A stretch of 64,000 nt of DNA from Saxidomus purpurata (lineage: Eukaryota; Mollusca; Bivalvia; Venerida; Veneridae), in NCBI GenBank assembly GCA_022818135.1, contig JAFMSR010000016.1, positions 9,990,822 through 10,054,821 on the forward strand, given 5' to 3'. The position numbers and the translations under genes were made by a program. The notes beneath the pieces are model-generated. The model saw nothing but the letters and a program-made list of their open reading frames with translations, did not search any database and was not told the DNA's origin. This document shows positions 30,201 to 42,200 of this stretch, one piece after another (position 1 is the stretch's first letter; the number at the start of each line of letters is the position of its first letter).

Positions 30201-33200
30201 TTTGCATTGTGCCTAGACCTTATATTACTCTTTGATTCTAAATGTCTTGACCTCAGGTTGGGATTTGATTTAGGTCATCTGGGGATAGAACCAAGGTCAG
30301 TGGGTCAAAACAATGAATTGAATATTTCAGAGGCCACATTTTATTCTCAACCATGTGAACTTTATAACTTCTTTGTGGAGTTCAAAATCAACAAGCCACA
30401 TGGAATCTAAACTAGATTATCAAGTCAAACAAAAATCCTGAAACCAGTATTTTGATGAAAGAATAACCTTGCAAACATAATGTAAAGGCCACAGTAATTT
30501 GAGCAAACTTACATATTATTTACTGCATTCAGATCTTTCGAAGACTCAGGTGAGTGACATAGAGCTATAACAACTGTCTTGTTTCCAGGTTGTTATGTTT
30601 TTGAAATAAGAAGTTACTCAAGTATTGTTTGATTCTCTATTGCAGTTCCACCTAATTTCCCTCAAATTCAAAACTATGAAAATGGCTCCGTCGTAGAGGT
30701 CTTGTATACGGAGCCTGTTCTTCAGCTGGTGTGTGTTTCAACCACCGGGAGACCAGCCGCCACTCTGAAATGGTTCAGAAACAACCAAGAAATAACAGAT
30801 GGTGTGGAATATGTGAAAACTGCAATACCAATGGATAAACGCGAAGACGCTAAGAGTACGTTGACGTTGAACCCGAAGTATCCGGAAGACAACAATGTAC
30901 GCTTTACGTGCCAGGCTCATAACGATGCCCTTACCAATGGTCCCCACAGAATCACAGTGTTTCTTAGTGTACTGTGTAAGTATCATACTGCAAAATTCAT
31001 ATTGTGGAGAGTCATGGGTTCAATTTAAGCCTTAGATACACAGCCCAGCAGAGGTAAGTGGGTCAAGAACAGACCTGCTTGAGACAGACACTAGGTAAAA
31101 CAGGTACTAATGTATAACTGGTAGATTCCTAAACAGAAGGGTCATTGGTCATGCTCTAGTGGAAATTTGTTGAGTTTTGGCAGTTATACATAAAATTTTC
31201 ACCATTGAAACAACCCTTGCAGGTGCTAACAAAAAGACAATCCCTGTGGCCTACAAAAACACAGGAAGATGTAAATAAATTGCATCTTCATCATTTTGTT
31301 TATTTAATATTCCCCACCCTCAATTAAACAACATGCATTGCACATTCCTGTTTTAATGGATACAGAAGATTTTAATTCAGGTAAACAAACTAACTATTGA
31401 TCTAGCGAATCTGCACTGTTGCCGATTTGAAAACATTACAGAGAGCTTACTCTACTATTGTATTACGTCAAAAAAATTATATTTTTTTCTTGTGTTGAAT
31501 CATTTTCTTTGAAACTGTTTAAAAGTTCTGATGTGTAAACTGCCAAGTTTAAGCAGAATATTATTGCATAGCAATACACCTAACAGAAAAATTGCTGTAA
31601 ATATCTAAACTATGATTTTTGATAAAAATAGGCCCAAAAAGTACATATGAACTGGTTTTGCTAGATCAAAAGAAGTTTTATTAATGTTTAGATTAAATTA
31701 TCAATCTCTGATTTTGTACTATGAAGTGTGGTATAATATATACATTATTGAGTTGTTGTAAAAAATCATTAATTTTCTTCAAATTAATTATTTTAGCTGT
31801 CAGTTTTTCCAAGATAGTTATCAGAGTTAAGAAATTAACCTTGCGAAAATTAGGTATAACTTTGAATATGTTAATTACATCATATTTCAAAATTTACTTT
31901 TACTAATAATGAGTATCTATGGCTGAGTGCTTGCCTTTCCCTTTTCATTATAAACAGTGATAAATCCCATTATTTTCCAGTAGAAGATAACATCTAAATG
32001 ACTTTTCTAAATGCTAGTGAATGTATATTATGGCCGGCTTTTTCCATTTTCTACATTATGTTGAAGTATTTGTAATGCTGTTCAAATGAAGACGGTAAAC
32101 AGAAGTAATGAGTAGGCAAGATAGTTTTCATGAAAATCGTTTATCGTCCAAGGCCTCTCCGCATTTCCTTAAACAACTAGAAAGCTTTTATGCCCCTGTT
32201 GAATTGCTGATTTTCATGTTCCATTGAAACTATAGGTTATTTAGCAAATTACGTTGATTCTGTCTCCGTTTGTAACACTTTAGTCGGAGATAATGAAATT
32301 CCGGCTTTTGGCGCATTCCAATTCCGTCTATGGTGAAAAGAAAATCTCAGAATATGCCATCGGCGAACACGTAGTCTTTTAACTCATGCGGAGAAAATTG
32401 TCTTGCGAACAATCCAGAGGAACAAGGCTGATATAAGCTTTCATTATAAACCAATATTACACCGTTTTGACTGTTGCCAGATTTCTTTTTTCCTGCTTTA
32501 TATTCTAAATGTCGTCTGATAGACTACCAAAGGATATTGGAATAGTAATGGAAGCATTGAACAACGGGGCAATTGACATGATATTGAGATTTATGTGCCG
32601 ACTTAATCCATGAGTATTGTCGGACTCGGAATGTAGGGGAAGTGGTTAAGTTCTGTACCTTGGGCCAAGATTCTATGATTTATGCACAGAATTTGGCAGC
32701 CTTTTTGTCTGTTTCAATCAAATTTCATGATAACTTGGGGAATCGATAATGCAGTAATAAATACTGATATATCCTTTGAACACCTGTAACGTAATAAAAC
32801 GTATACGCGGGTTAAGACAGGTTTGGCCTTCCATAGAAGTGACAGTGACCGTATGGAACACGTTTTGTCTGTATGAATTTAAAGGCTATGCCGACAGCTC
32901 CTGAATGTTGAAAACTCAGACGTCCGAGGCAAATGCTGACACTTTAAGACGACCTTGAAAATGACCTTGGACACAATTTTACCAGCTTTGAAAATTTTCA
33001 TTTTACCAACGTTCGCGTACAGGCCCCTGTGGGATAGTGTTTTGAGTGCGTGCAAATATTTTTTCACAGACTTAAAGCAGACATGTCGTACTCAAACCTA
33101 GGTATATTGACATCTTATGAGAACGCTTGAAATTGACCTCTCGTTAGCAAAAAAAAAAAAAAAAAAAAAAAAAAGAAGTCCATGCGCAGGTTAGCAGACA

Positions 33201-36200
33201 GGGTGACCCCTGCGCCTGACCTCTCTAGGTGGGCCAATGGAAATTTTACTATCATGTTACAGCTCAATCTATTTGCTGACGTATACAACACGCGCAGTAA
33301 ACCGAAAGTAGCCATAACGTGATGTACAGTGTTTACAAAAACGCATGCATGTCTGTCGAGTGTGTAAAAAAATATGCCGGTGTCCAAAGGTTATACAAGA
33401 AAATTCTGTTTTTATGCCAAAGTCTCATGTTTGTCCCATTTTCAACCACTGACACACACTAAATGCAAATTCAGGTGAAATTAACCGAAAACACGGGTCT
33501 TACAGAATTCTCTATATCCTTTGAACACCTGTAACGTAATAAAACGTATACGCGGGTTAAGACAGGTTTGGCCTTCCATAGAAGTGACAGTGACCGTATG
33601 GAACACGTTTTGTCTGTATGAATTTAAAGGCTATGCCGACAGCTCCTGAATGTTGAAAACTCAGACGTCCGAGGCAAATGCTGACACTTTAAGACGACCT
33701 TGAAAATGACCTTGGACACAATTTTACCAGCTTTGAAAATTTTCATTTTACCAACGTTCGCGTACAGGCCCCTGTGGGATAGTGTTTTGAGTGCGTGCAA
33801 ATATTTTTTCACAGACTTAAAGCAGACATGTCGTACTCAAACCTAGGTATATTGACATCTTATGAGAACGCTTGAAATTGACCTCTCGTTAGCAAAAAAA
33901 AAAAAAAAAAAAAAAAAAAGGTCCATGCGCAGGTTAGCAGACAGGGTGACCCCTGCGCCTGACCTCTCTAGGTGGGCCAATGGAAATTTTACTATCATGT
34001 TACAGCTCAATCTATTTGCTGACGTATACAACACGCGCAGTAAACCGAAAGTAGCCATAACGTGATGTACAGTGTTTACAAAAACGCATGCATGTCTGTC
34101 GAGTGTGTAAAAAAATATGCCGGTGTCCAAAGGTTATACAAGAAAATTCTGTTTTTATGCCAAAGTCTCATGTTTGTCCCATTTTCAACCACTGACACAC
34201 ACTAAATGCAAATTCAGGTGAAATTAACCGAAAACACGGGTCTTACAGAATTCTCTATATCCTTTGAACACCTGTAACGTAATAAAACGTATACGCGGGT
34301 TAAGACAGGTTTGGCCTTCCATAGAAGTGACAGTGACCGTATGGAACACGTTTTGTCTGTATGAATTTAAAGGCTATGCCGACAGCTCCTGAATGTTGAA
34401 AACTCAGACGTCCGAGGCAAATGCTGACACTTTAAGACGACCTTGAAAATGACCTTGGACACAATTTTACCAGCTTTGAAAATTTTCATTTTACCAACGT
34501 TCGCGTACAGGCCCCTGTGGGATAGTGTTTTGAGTGCGTGCAAATATTTTTTCACAGACTTAAAGCAGACATGTCGTACTCAAACCTAGGTATATTGACA
34601 TCTTATGAGAACGCTTGAAATTGACCTCTCGTTAGCAAAAAAAAAAAAAAAAAAAAAAAAAAGGTCCATGCGCAGGTTAGCAGACAGGGTGACCCCTGCG
34701 CCTGACCTCTCTAGGTGGGCCAATGGAAATTTTACTATCATGTTACAGCTCAATCTATTTGCTGACGTATACAACACGCGCAGTAAACCGAAAGTAGCCA
34801 TAACGTGATGTACAGTGTTTACAAAAACGCATGCATGTCTGTCGAGTGTGTAAAAAAATATGCCGGTGTCCAAAGGTTATGCCACATTTGATAAAAAAAA
34901 TGGAAAATATTCCATACATTAGTATTTAACAGAGGTTACATATCAAAGGATGCAAACCTTGGTACGATTTACAGTCATATCTAAAATTGTTATACTGCCT
35001 AAGGTAATTTGTTAATAAAATTTCTCATTTTGCCTGCTTGATTTACACATCGAATAAAGAAGAAAACCATTGAATTATTTAATCAATTTTAAAAGAATGG
35101 ACTGATTGGTAACAGCGTATTTATATAAAATTGCATACAAATTGTTAATTTCATGATTTTTTCTTTTTCTTCATTTAGCGCGAAAATGCTATATAGATAG
35201 AAGATACTCCGAATATAAGCAAGAAATATAAGAGGTCCCAAAGAGTTCATTATACACAGGATTTACTATACATGTCACCACAGAAGCAATGAAATTTGTA
35301 TATTTCTTAAAGAAATTTAATTAACACTTTGAGAATAAATATATTCAGCATAATTGATAAGTGAACCCAGAATATTAGATTGACTTTAACCCATTTGTGC
35401 CTAGTGTCTTCTAAAATAGCATGTATGCCCCGAAGCAGACGACAAATGTTATATCGTCTGCTTAAGATCCTTACAGAACAGAATTTTGCAAAACATCCCT
35501 ATAGGAAGAAATAGACTTGCCCAAATTGGAAGTCCGAAGATCCCATTGTAAAAATCTAGGGGCGTAAATGGGTTAAAAGAAGCTCCACTTCAGCACCAGG
35601 TATGGTTCTCAGAATTCAAATTGGTTGTCATATAATCATGGAGAAAGACATGTATTTTCAGTTGAAAGTCATTTAAGATAGTTAAGATGTATATAGAACT
35701 CTTTCTGAAGTGAAAAATTAGAAAATAAAATGACAGAAGTTACAAATTTTAAGTCAAGTTTTTTGGATTTTTTTTCAATTACAGTTGTATAGCTTGAATT
35801 GGCTGCTTTTTGTGAAGACGGTATCGTAGTGTTATTTATCCCTTTGCATGCTTTGAAGGCAACATCGCCTTTCTTCCATTAAGATCAATATTATAGTCTT
35901 TCATTTGTTTTGTTGATTGTGTTTAAGAGGGAAACGAAGTCTGTATATCCTAATATATCTACGACACGCAGACTTTATATTAGTTCCTTTTAACATGATA
36001 GACTTTAGGTTTGTAGGAAGATAGGGGCAAATAAAAGGAAGAATGAGTGTGGTTTATTAGTAGAAAATGGTAATACAGTGTACCAGGATTCCTGTAGCAA
36101 TTAACAGTTCTATAGTCTGAAGAAAATACATGTAGAAAGAAAACATGGTACACCGTACACTCCATGAATAACAAACTCCTTGGGACCATTTTAATGTGTT

Positions 36201-39200
36201 CCATAAATCTGGAGTATGTTTTATCCATATAGTATTTTCATATTAAAAAAAATACATAAAGAAGGAATAAAATGGGGCCAAGAAAATTTGTCCCTTATAT
36301 TCGGAATTTCACTATATCCAAAGTCGTTATAGACAGAGTTAACTGTATAGTAATTTTCTGTCAGATGTAGTGGATTATTATCGCCAATGTTTTAGTGTCC
36401 ATTTGTCTGTCCGTATGTGTGTATATCTATCCAGCTTTTATAAAACTGACATTTTCATCTCCTCCCGGCTGTCCTTAGATGTACCGACTGTCCTTAAATG
36501 TACCGATAGTCTCGAAGATAGATTCCGAGGCAGTCTGATGGCATTTTGTAGCAGCAGTAAGTCGTTAGTCTGCAAGATAATTTTTCTGCAAGAAACTTTA
36601 GATATATTAGTGTGTCAGTCAGGTAAATTGCCTGCTGTATCATGCACTTATCCTTTATATAGAGAAGATATTATATAATATGATTGGTTTCTGCGGTAAC
36701 TAATAGTTATGTCAGCAGACGACATTGATCATGGGAAGATTGATTCTAGAATATAAGTTTTAGTTTCTGACGTGTATTATCTTATGTTTCAGATCCACCC
36801 TCGCAACCAGTTATTACCGGTTACAAAAATAAGCAGGCCATCAGAGTCAATGACACGGTTCATCTGAAGTGTACGTCGGAAGGCGGCAATCCACTTGCCC
36901 AGATAGCGTGGTTCCGAAACAACGCGCAAGTGGATTTCTCGTACAGTCAGCGGGACAACAAGTGTGAGAACGATTTGATCATAACTGCGGAAAGATCGGA
37001 TAATAACGCGGAGTATAGGTGTGAGGCGTGGAATAGAGTGAATGCAATAAACCCTCTAGTAGAAACAAGAAAACTTACTGTTCAGTGTAAGTGTAACTAT
37101 AGTACTTTGTCATGCTTTCTGTTGAAACAATTCACCTGACGTGAACACACCTGCAGACAAAGACCGTGTTTCTAGCATACGCGCAGTGGTCTCTGTTCAC
37201 AGGTTTGACTGTATGCCTACAGGCCACCTCAAACCCCCCCCCACCCCCCCCCATCAAACTTATGAAAACTGATCAGGAATAAAAGTAATTTTGGTGGCGG
37301 ATATTTTGTAAAATTATTCTTTCTCTGTGACAGCTTACAGAAGAATCTTTTTGTAGAAAAACATGCTTATTTATGATTTTCTTTATTTGCCATGCATGTA
37401 TTTTCCAGTTACTCATTTTATCTTCTAATTCAAGAATTCTTGGTAATAACTATAATGATATGCTGAAAACTCTTCTCATTCTGCAGATCCTGGTATGTGT
37501 AAAATTGTGTTTGACTTGTTCTAATTTGAGTTGACTAAAAGCTTGATTTGGTTTTCTCTTTGAAAGTTATAGACAGTAAAACTTCGATAACTTGGGAGTC
37601 ACAAGGGAGGAGAGAGCTATTCAAGTTCTCAAAAATACTACAATATACTGAAAATTGGGTAATTTTCGCATGACGAAAATTTCATGATTTGTGTGCAGAC
37701 AGACTTATTTAGAATTTTATATTTATGAAAGGATAATTCTCTAATAGTAAATCTATGTGAAATGAATCCTTCGCGAGATTTTTGAATTAGCGACATGCAA
37801 ATTCTCGAAAATAGCAAAACATTTTCGTTGCTTGTATTACCAAATTTACAGTAGGCATCTGTGGTTTTACTGGTTATACACTTTTTTTGCTGCTTTTTCG
37901 TCCTGGAGTTACTGAGGCTAAAATTTACGAAGTGTTACTGGATTTTGTTTTGTATTAGAACTGTTGTTCTCTTCTTGTTGGATGCACAAGTTTGAATGTG
38001 TCTAATTAAAATACATACATTAATTATACCTTCCTTAACAATCAGTTTTAAATCCCCATTCTTACGCACTAACGTTGTAACATCGATTCTGATTATTACG
38101 TCAATTAAATTTGCAGCGGTTAAATAACGTGTATATATAGGCGCAAAAATCGAATGATCAATAATGAGCAGGTTTAGAACATTGTGCATTAAAATAGCGT
38201 TAACTGTTTAGTGATTTTGACATTTTGGACAATGTATACAGTTTTTAATGGTCGCAAACAGTTTTAATGGCTCTGGCTAATGCCATTACCATTTAAAACA
38301 TTTGCGACCAATAACAATTGTATATACAGTCACAAATATCAAAATTACAGAACAGTTAACAGTATATTGACCAACAGACAAGTTTAATATCCAGTCTTCA
38401 TGAAAATTGGTCAGAATTTTGTCCCAATGGTTTCTAGGTTTGAAACTGGGTCAGTTGGGGTAAAAATCTAGGTCACAAGAACAAGTCAAAGTAAAACCTT
38501 GTTAACAGTCTCTGGGGGCCAAATTTGATACCAAATTGTCATGAAATTTTGTCAATGTTTGCCTTGATGATTTCTAGGTCAAGATTGAATGTGGGTCACC
38601 TGGGATTAAAAACTAGGTCACCAGGTCACATCCAAGGAAAACCTTGGTAATACTAGTCACATTTTGTAGTTAATCATCAAGTAAATTGGTCAGAATATTT
38701 GTCTTATGAAGGTAAAAAAGAACGCCTGTGCTTATGATAGTTTAAAGTTGATTTTCATAAACATTTGGTCATGACTAGGTCATGTACTCAGGTGAGCAAT
38801 GAAGGGCCATCTTGGTGCTCTTGTTATACTAGGGGTGTAGCATTGATGTCATTTCAGGGTTTAATTTTTTCTCGGTACTTCCGTGTTACCGTCAGTGTCC
38901 TTATCTGGTAAAACTCTCTTTTCATCGTCAAGGGCCAAGAATAGTCAAATGACTGCTGTGTTATATAGATCCCTTAGTAATGTTCCGTTATGTAATTTGC
39001 CGTCAAGTTCAAGTCAGTTGATGAAGGAGATCATTGTAAAATCCATAGTTCTGCTTTGATTTCATCAATTTATTGTTTTGCTGACTGGGCATTATTTTGG
39101 AAGACACTATTTTTTAGTGGTGAGATAATGTGTTATTCATAGAAAGCTTTCATTACTGCCGTTAGTTGTGGGATTTCTTACCGGTCATTTACCATATACA

Positions 39201-42200
39201 AATGTGGGAAAAACGGTTATGCGGAATATACCCATTGCGAATAGATTAGTTTGATTAACATCGGGGCTTGTCGTCTATATTTAGCTCTATCAATCAAACA
39301 TTTCCATGGGCGTTAATTTTAATGATCTCGGAACAGCAGTCCAGCGGCTCTGCCAAAAGAATTAAGATTTGGCTAGACATTAGGCAGAAATGGATTTGTG
39401 AATTTCGCCTTTATAAGGAGTTAGAGATACTCAAATTGCCATTTGTAATCCCGCCATTGGAGGATTCTGGGATATTATTGATGGGTCGAGATTAGCGATA
39501 TAAGTCTGCAGTGGCTCTCGGGCTGCCTCAATAACTTAACATTCAGATACGGTATATTAGAATAAATACTTGTCTATCTAGCTCCTTTGAAAAGCCTATA
39601 ATTGCACTGATTTCAATATTTTGAATGTTTGATTGAATTTTCACAAGAGATTTCCGCCATGACATTTTTAAAAGGCTTCGGGAATGTTTGTCGGTGATTG
39701 TCTGCCTTGTTCAGACAGATCATATATTAGATTTGCATTGAAAGAGGACGTTTAATATTCTTCTTTGATAGTGGCTCTGCATTTCTGTAAATTTACTGAA
39801 TATTTCTGGTGTTATTTCTTGTGCCGTTTTACATAGTTGGAGAACTTTGGAGAAAAAGGTGAGATGTCCCTCCTTCAAACAGAAGTGTTTTGAATCACTT
39901 TGTCGATATACCAATCTTGTGCACTGTCAAGTAGATGGAGCTTGTTAGGTCTACAAAACTGTTCAGTCCATTATTGTACAGTAAAGTTTCTGTATTGAGA
40001 CCACCCTTTGGACCAGTTGAAAGTGGTTTTTCTAATGAATCGATCTTATTAATGAAACCTTTTTACTATGAAATTGAGCATTTGGTTCTGAAGTATCTGG
40101 TCTTGATATTGAGGTTGGTCTTAATATTTGGTTGTCTTAATAGTGGAACTTTACTGTATATGGACACATTTCAGCTTGTCGGACATTTTATTCCATTTGA
40201 CGTAATATTGGGTAGCGGACCCGCATAATATCAGCCTTTCTTGGCAGATTTTCATACCCATCTTATTCCTTGTCTGTCATTATAACTGGTTAGAAAGTTA
40301 TTTTTAAGAATGATTTTGACATATACATTGTCCTAGAACCAAAATGATTTAAAAACATAAGTGAGCTAAATTCATGGTTCGACCCTACTATGTAAAGCTT
40401 TAGTTTTCTAGAAAGAGGTGTAATATGCCTTTGTAATATGTCCTTTTGACATAAGGATGTTTACTTCAGTTTCCTACATGTATAAAGGTCCACAAATTTT
40501 TCAAACTTGGCGATTTGACTGAGAATCAAGTTTGAAACAGAAATTAGAAATAAAATTCAAAGATCACCGGCCTTGATTTTGAGTTATCTGCCCTTGAACA
40601 CAGCATTTGTTGCATTTTTCTGCTTTTCTAGCGCAGATAATTAAAGATCAGGGCTGGTGACCTATGATTTTTAGCTCGACTTTTCTATGAAAAGGGGAGC
40701 TATCCTACTCGTTGGCGTCACACTTTGGTTAAGTTTTTCGTACCACCCCACTTTATTTCAAAAGTATTAGAGGTATGGCTTTGAAACTTACCATACTTGT
40801 TTACCATCATAACCTCCATCTACAGACAAGAGTACATAACTCTGTCAAGGTTTTTGACAGAATTATGGCCCTTTTTTTACTTAGAAAGTGTATTGAGCTT
40901 GGTTAAGTTTTTCGTACCACCTCACTTTATTTCAAAACCATTGGAGGTATTGCTTTGAAACTAACCATACTTGTTTACCATCACGACCTTCATCAACAGA
41001 CAAGAGGACATAACTTTGTCAAGGTTTTTGACAGAATTATGCCCCTTTTTTACTTAGAAAATACATTGAATATGAGTAAAATCCACTTACAGACTTAACC
41101 CTTTGACATATTGCTTTGAAACTTTGAATGCTTGTTCACATCATTACCCCCATCTGTAGGCAAGAGAAGGTAACTCTGTCAGGGATTTGTTTTAAAAATT
41201 AAGGCCCTTTATTGATATAGAATCTTGGTTAAGTTTTTCGTACCAGTCCACTTTTTGACTAAACTGTTTGAGATATTAATTTGAAAGTTGGAATACTTGT
41301 TTACCATCATGATTCCCAAACATGGGCAGGAGAAGGTAATTCTGTCAAGGATTTTATTTGAATTATGGCCCTTTTTGACTTAGAAACTCAGTTAAAATTT
41401 TCATTCTTGTCCACTTGTTAACTTAACCATTTGAGATATTACTTTGAAAGTTGGAGTACTTATTTACCATCGTAAGACCTATCTGTAAGCAAAAGAAGAT
41501 AACTCTGTGAAAAAATTTCTTAATTTGTACTTAGAAATTCCTAGTTAAAGTCTTGTGTGCCCTTAACTGTCAAAGTTTTGTTTTATTGGCAAGCACTAAA
41601 AAAGTCGAGCACGCTGTCCTACTGACAGCTCTTGTTATTTCAGATTCTTGTTTTTAAACTTGATTCCCAGTCAATATGCCAAGTATAAAGAAATTCTATA
41701 AAAGGGAATTTTGGCCCAATATTCATATAGGAAACTGTTGCGAACGCCCTAAAAGCAATAGTTTGGTTTGAAGCATGTTAGCTGACAGATTGGTTATGAG
41801 TTAGATTAGCATTTCATCAAACTGTGCACGCTATCGTTATCAAATTACAGGAAATAATTTTTGCAAATGGCCATTAAATAGAAACAAATACTGATACAAG
41901 CAAGCAGTAAAGGCCAATAATATGATTATGATTTTGTGTTTGATGCAGTTGCACCGAAGAAGGCGACCATAACTGGAACACGAGAAGCAAAAGCTGGTGA
42001 AACTTTGACTTTGACATGCACTACATCAAACAGCAATCCTAAAGCCAATGTCACGTGGATACCGGAGGGATCTAGCGCGATCCGAAACCGCTGGGAGGAG
42101 TCACCAGATGGCGGTTACATTACGATCTCGGAAATTGATATAGTGCTGAGTAACACACGAACGAATGCAATTTATACATGTTCGGCTATCAACAAAGAGC

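Larger units (their letters stand above)
30976..36792. other. Intron 4 (5.8 kb)
   Basis: Holds the 745/743/625-bp tandem array (32768-34880) and a 'ttaaccca' inverted-repeat element (35386-35576). The identical small open frames that recur three times are caused by the array. The flanks hold nothing else recognisable. Confidence 0.85.
37087..41948. other. Intron 5 (4.9 kb)
   Basis: Densely populated by elements: inverted-repeat element family A (37646-37853), a long hairpin (38199-38360), a 'ggtcacc' type repeat (38370-38825), an 'acagtaaagttt' inverted-repeat element (39978-40158) and a nested pair of elements (40470-41750). A pyrimidine/C-rich stretch lies at 37231-37253. No exon seen. Confidence 0.85.

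Noticed and set aside
30738..30986. 82-codon - strand open frame over exon 4
   Set aside because: Antisense shadow of the Ig2 exon; the + strand has the Ig motifs and splice sites.
32879..34873. Identical 62-, 90/95- and 67-codon open frames recurring three times
   Set aside because: They recur only because the 745/743-bp DNA unit is duplicated; they overlap on both strands and include translations of poly-A.
40674..41634. Autonomous transposon coding for a transposase
   Set aside because: No open frame of useful size; the interior is made of diverged ~160-bp repeats.
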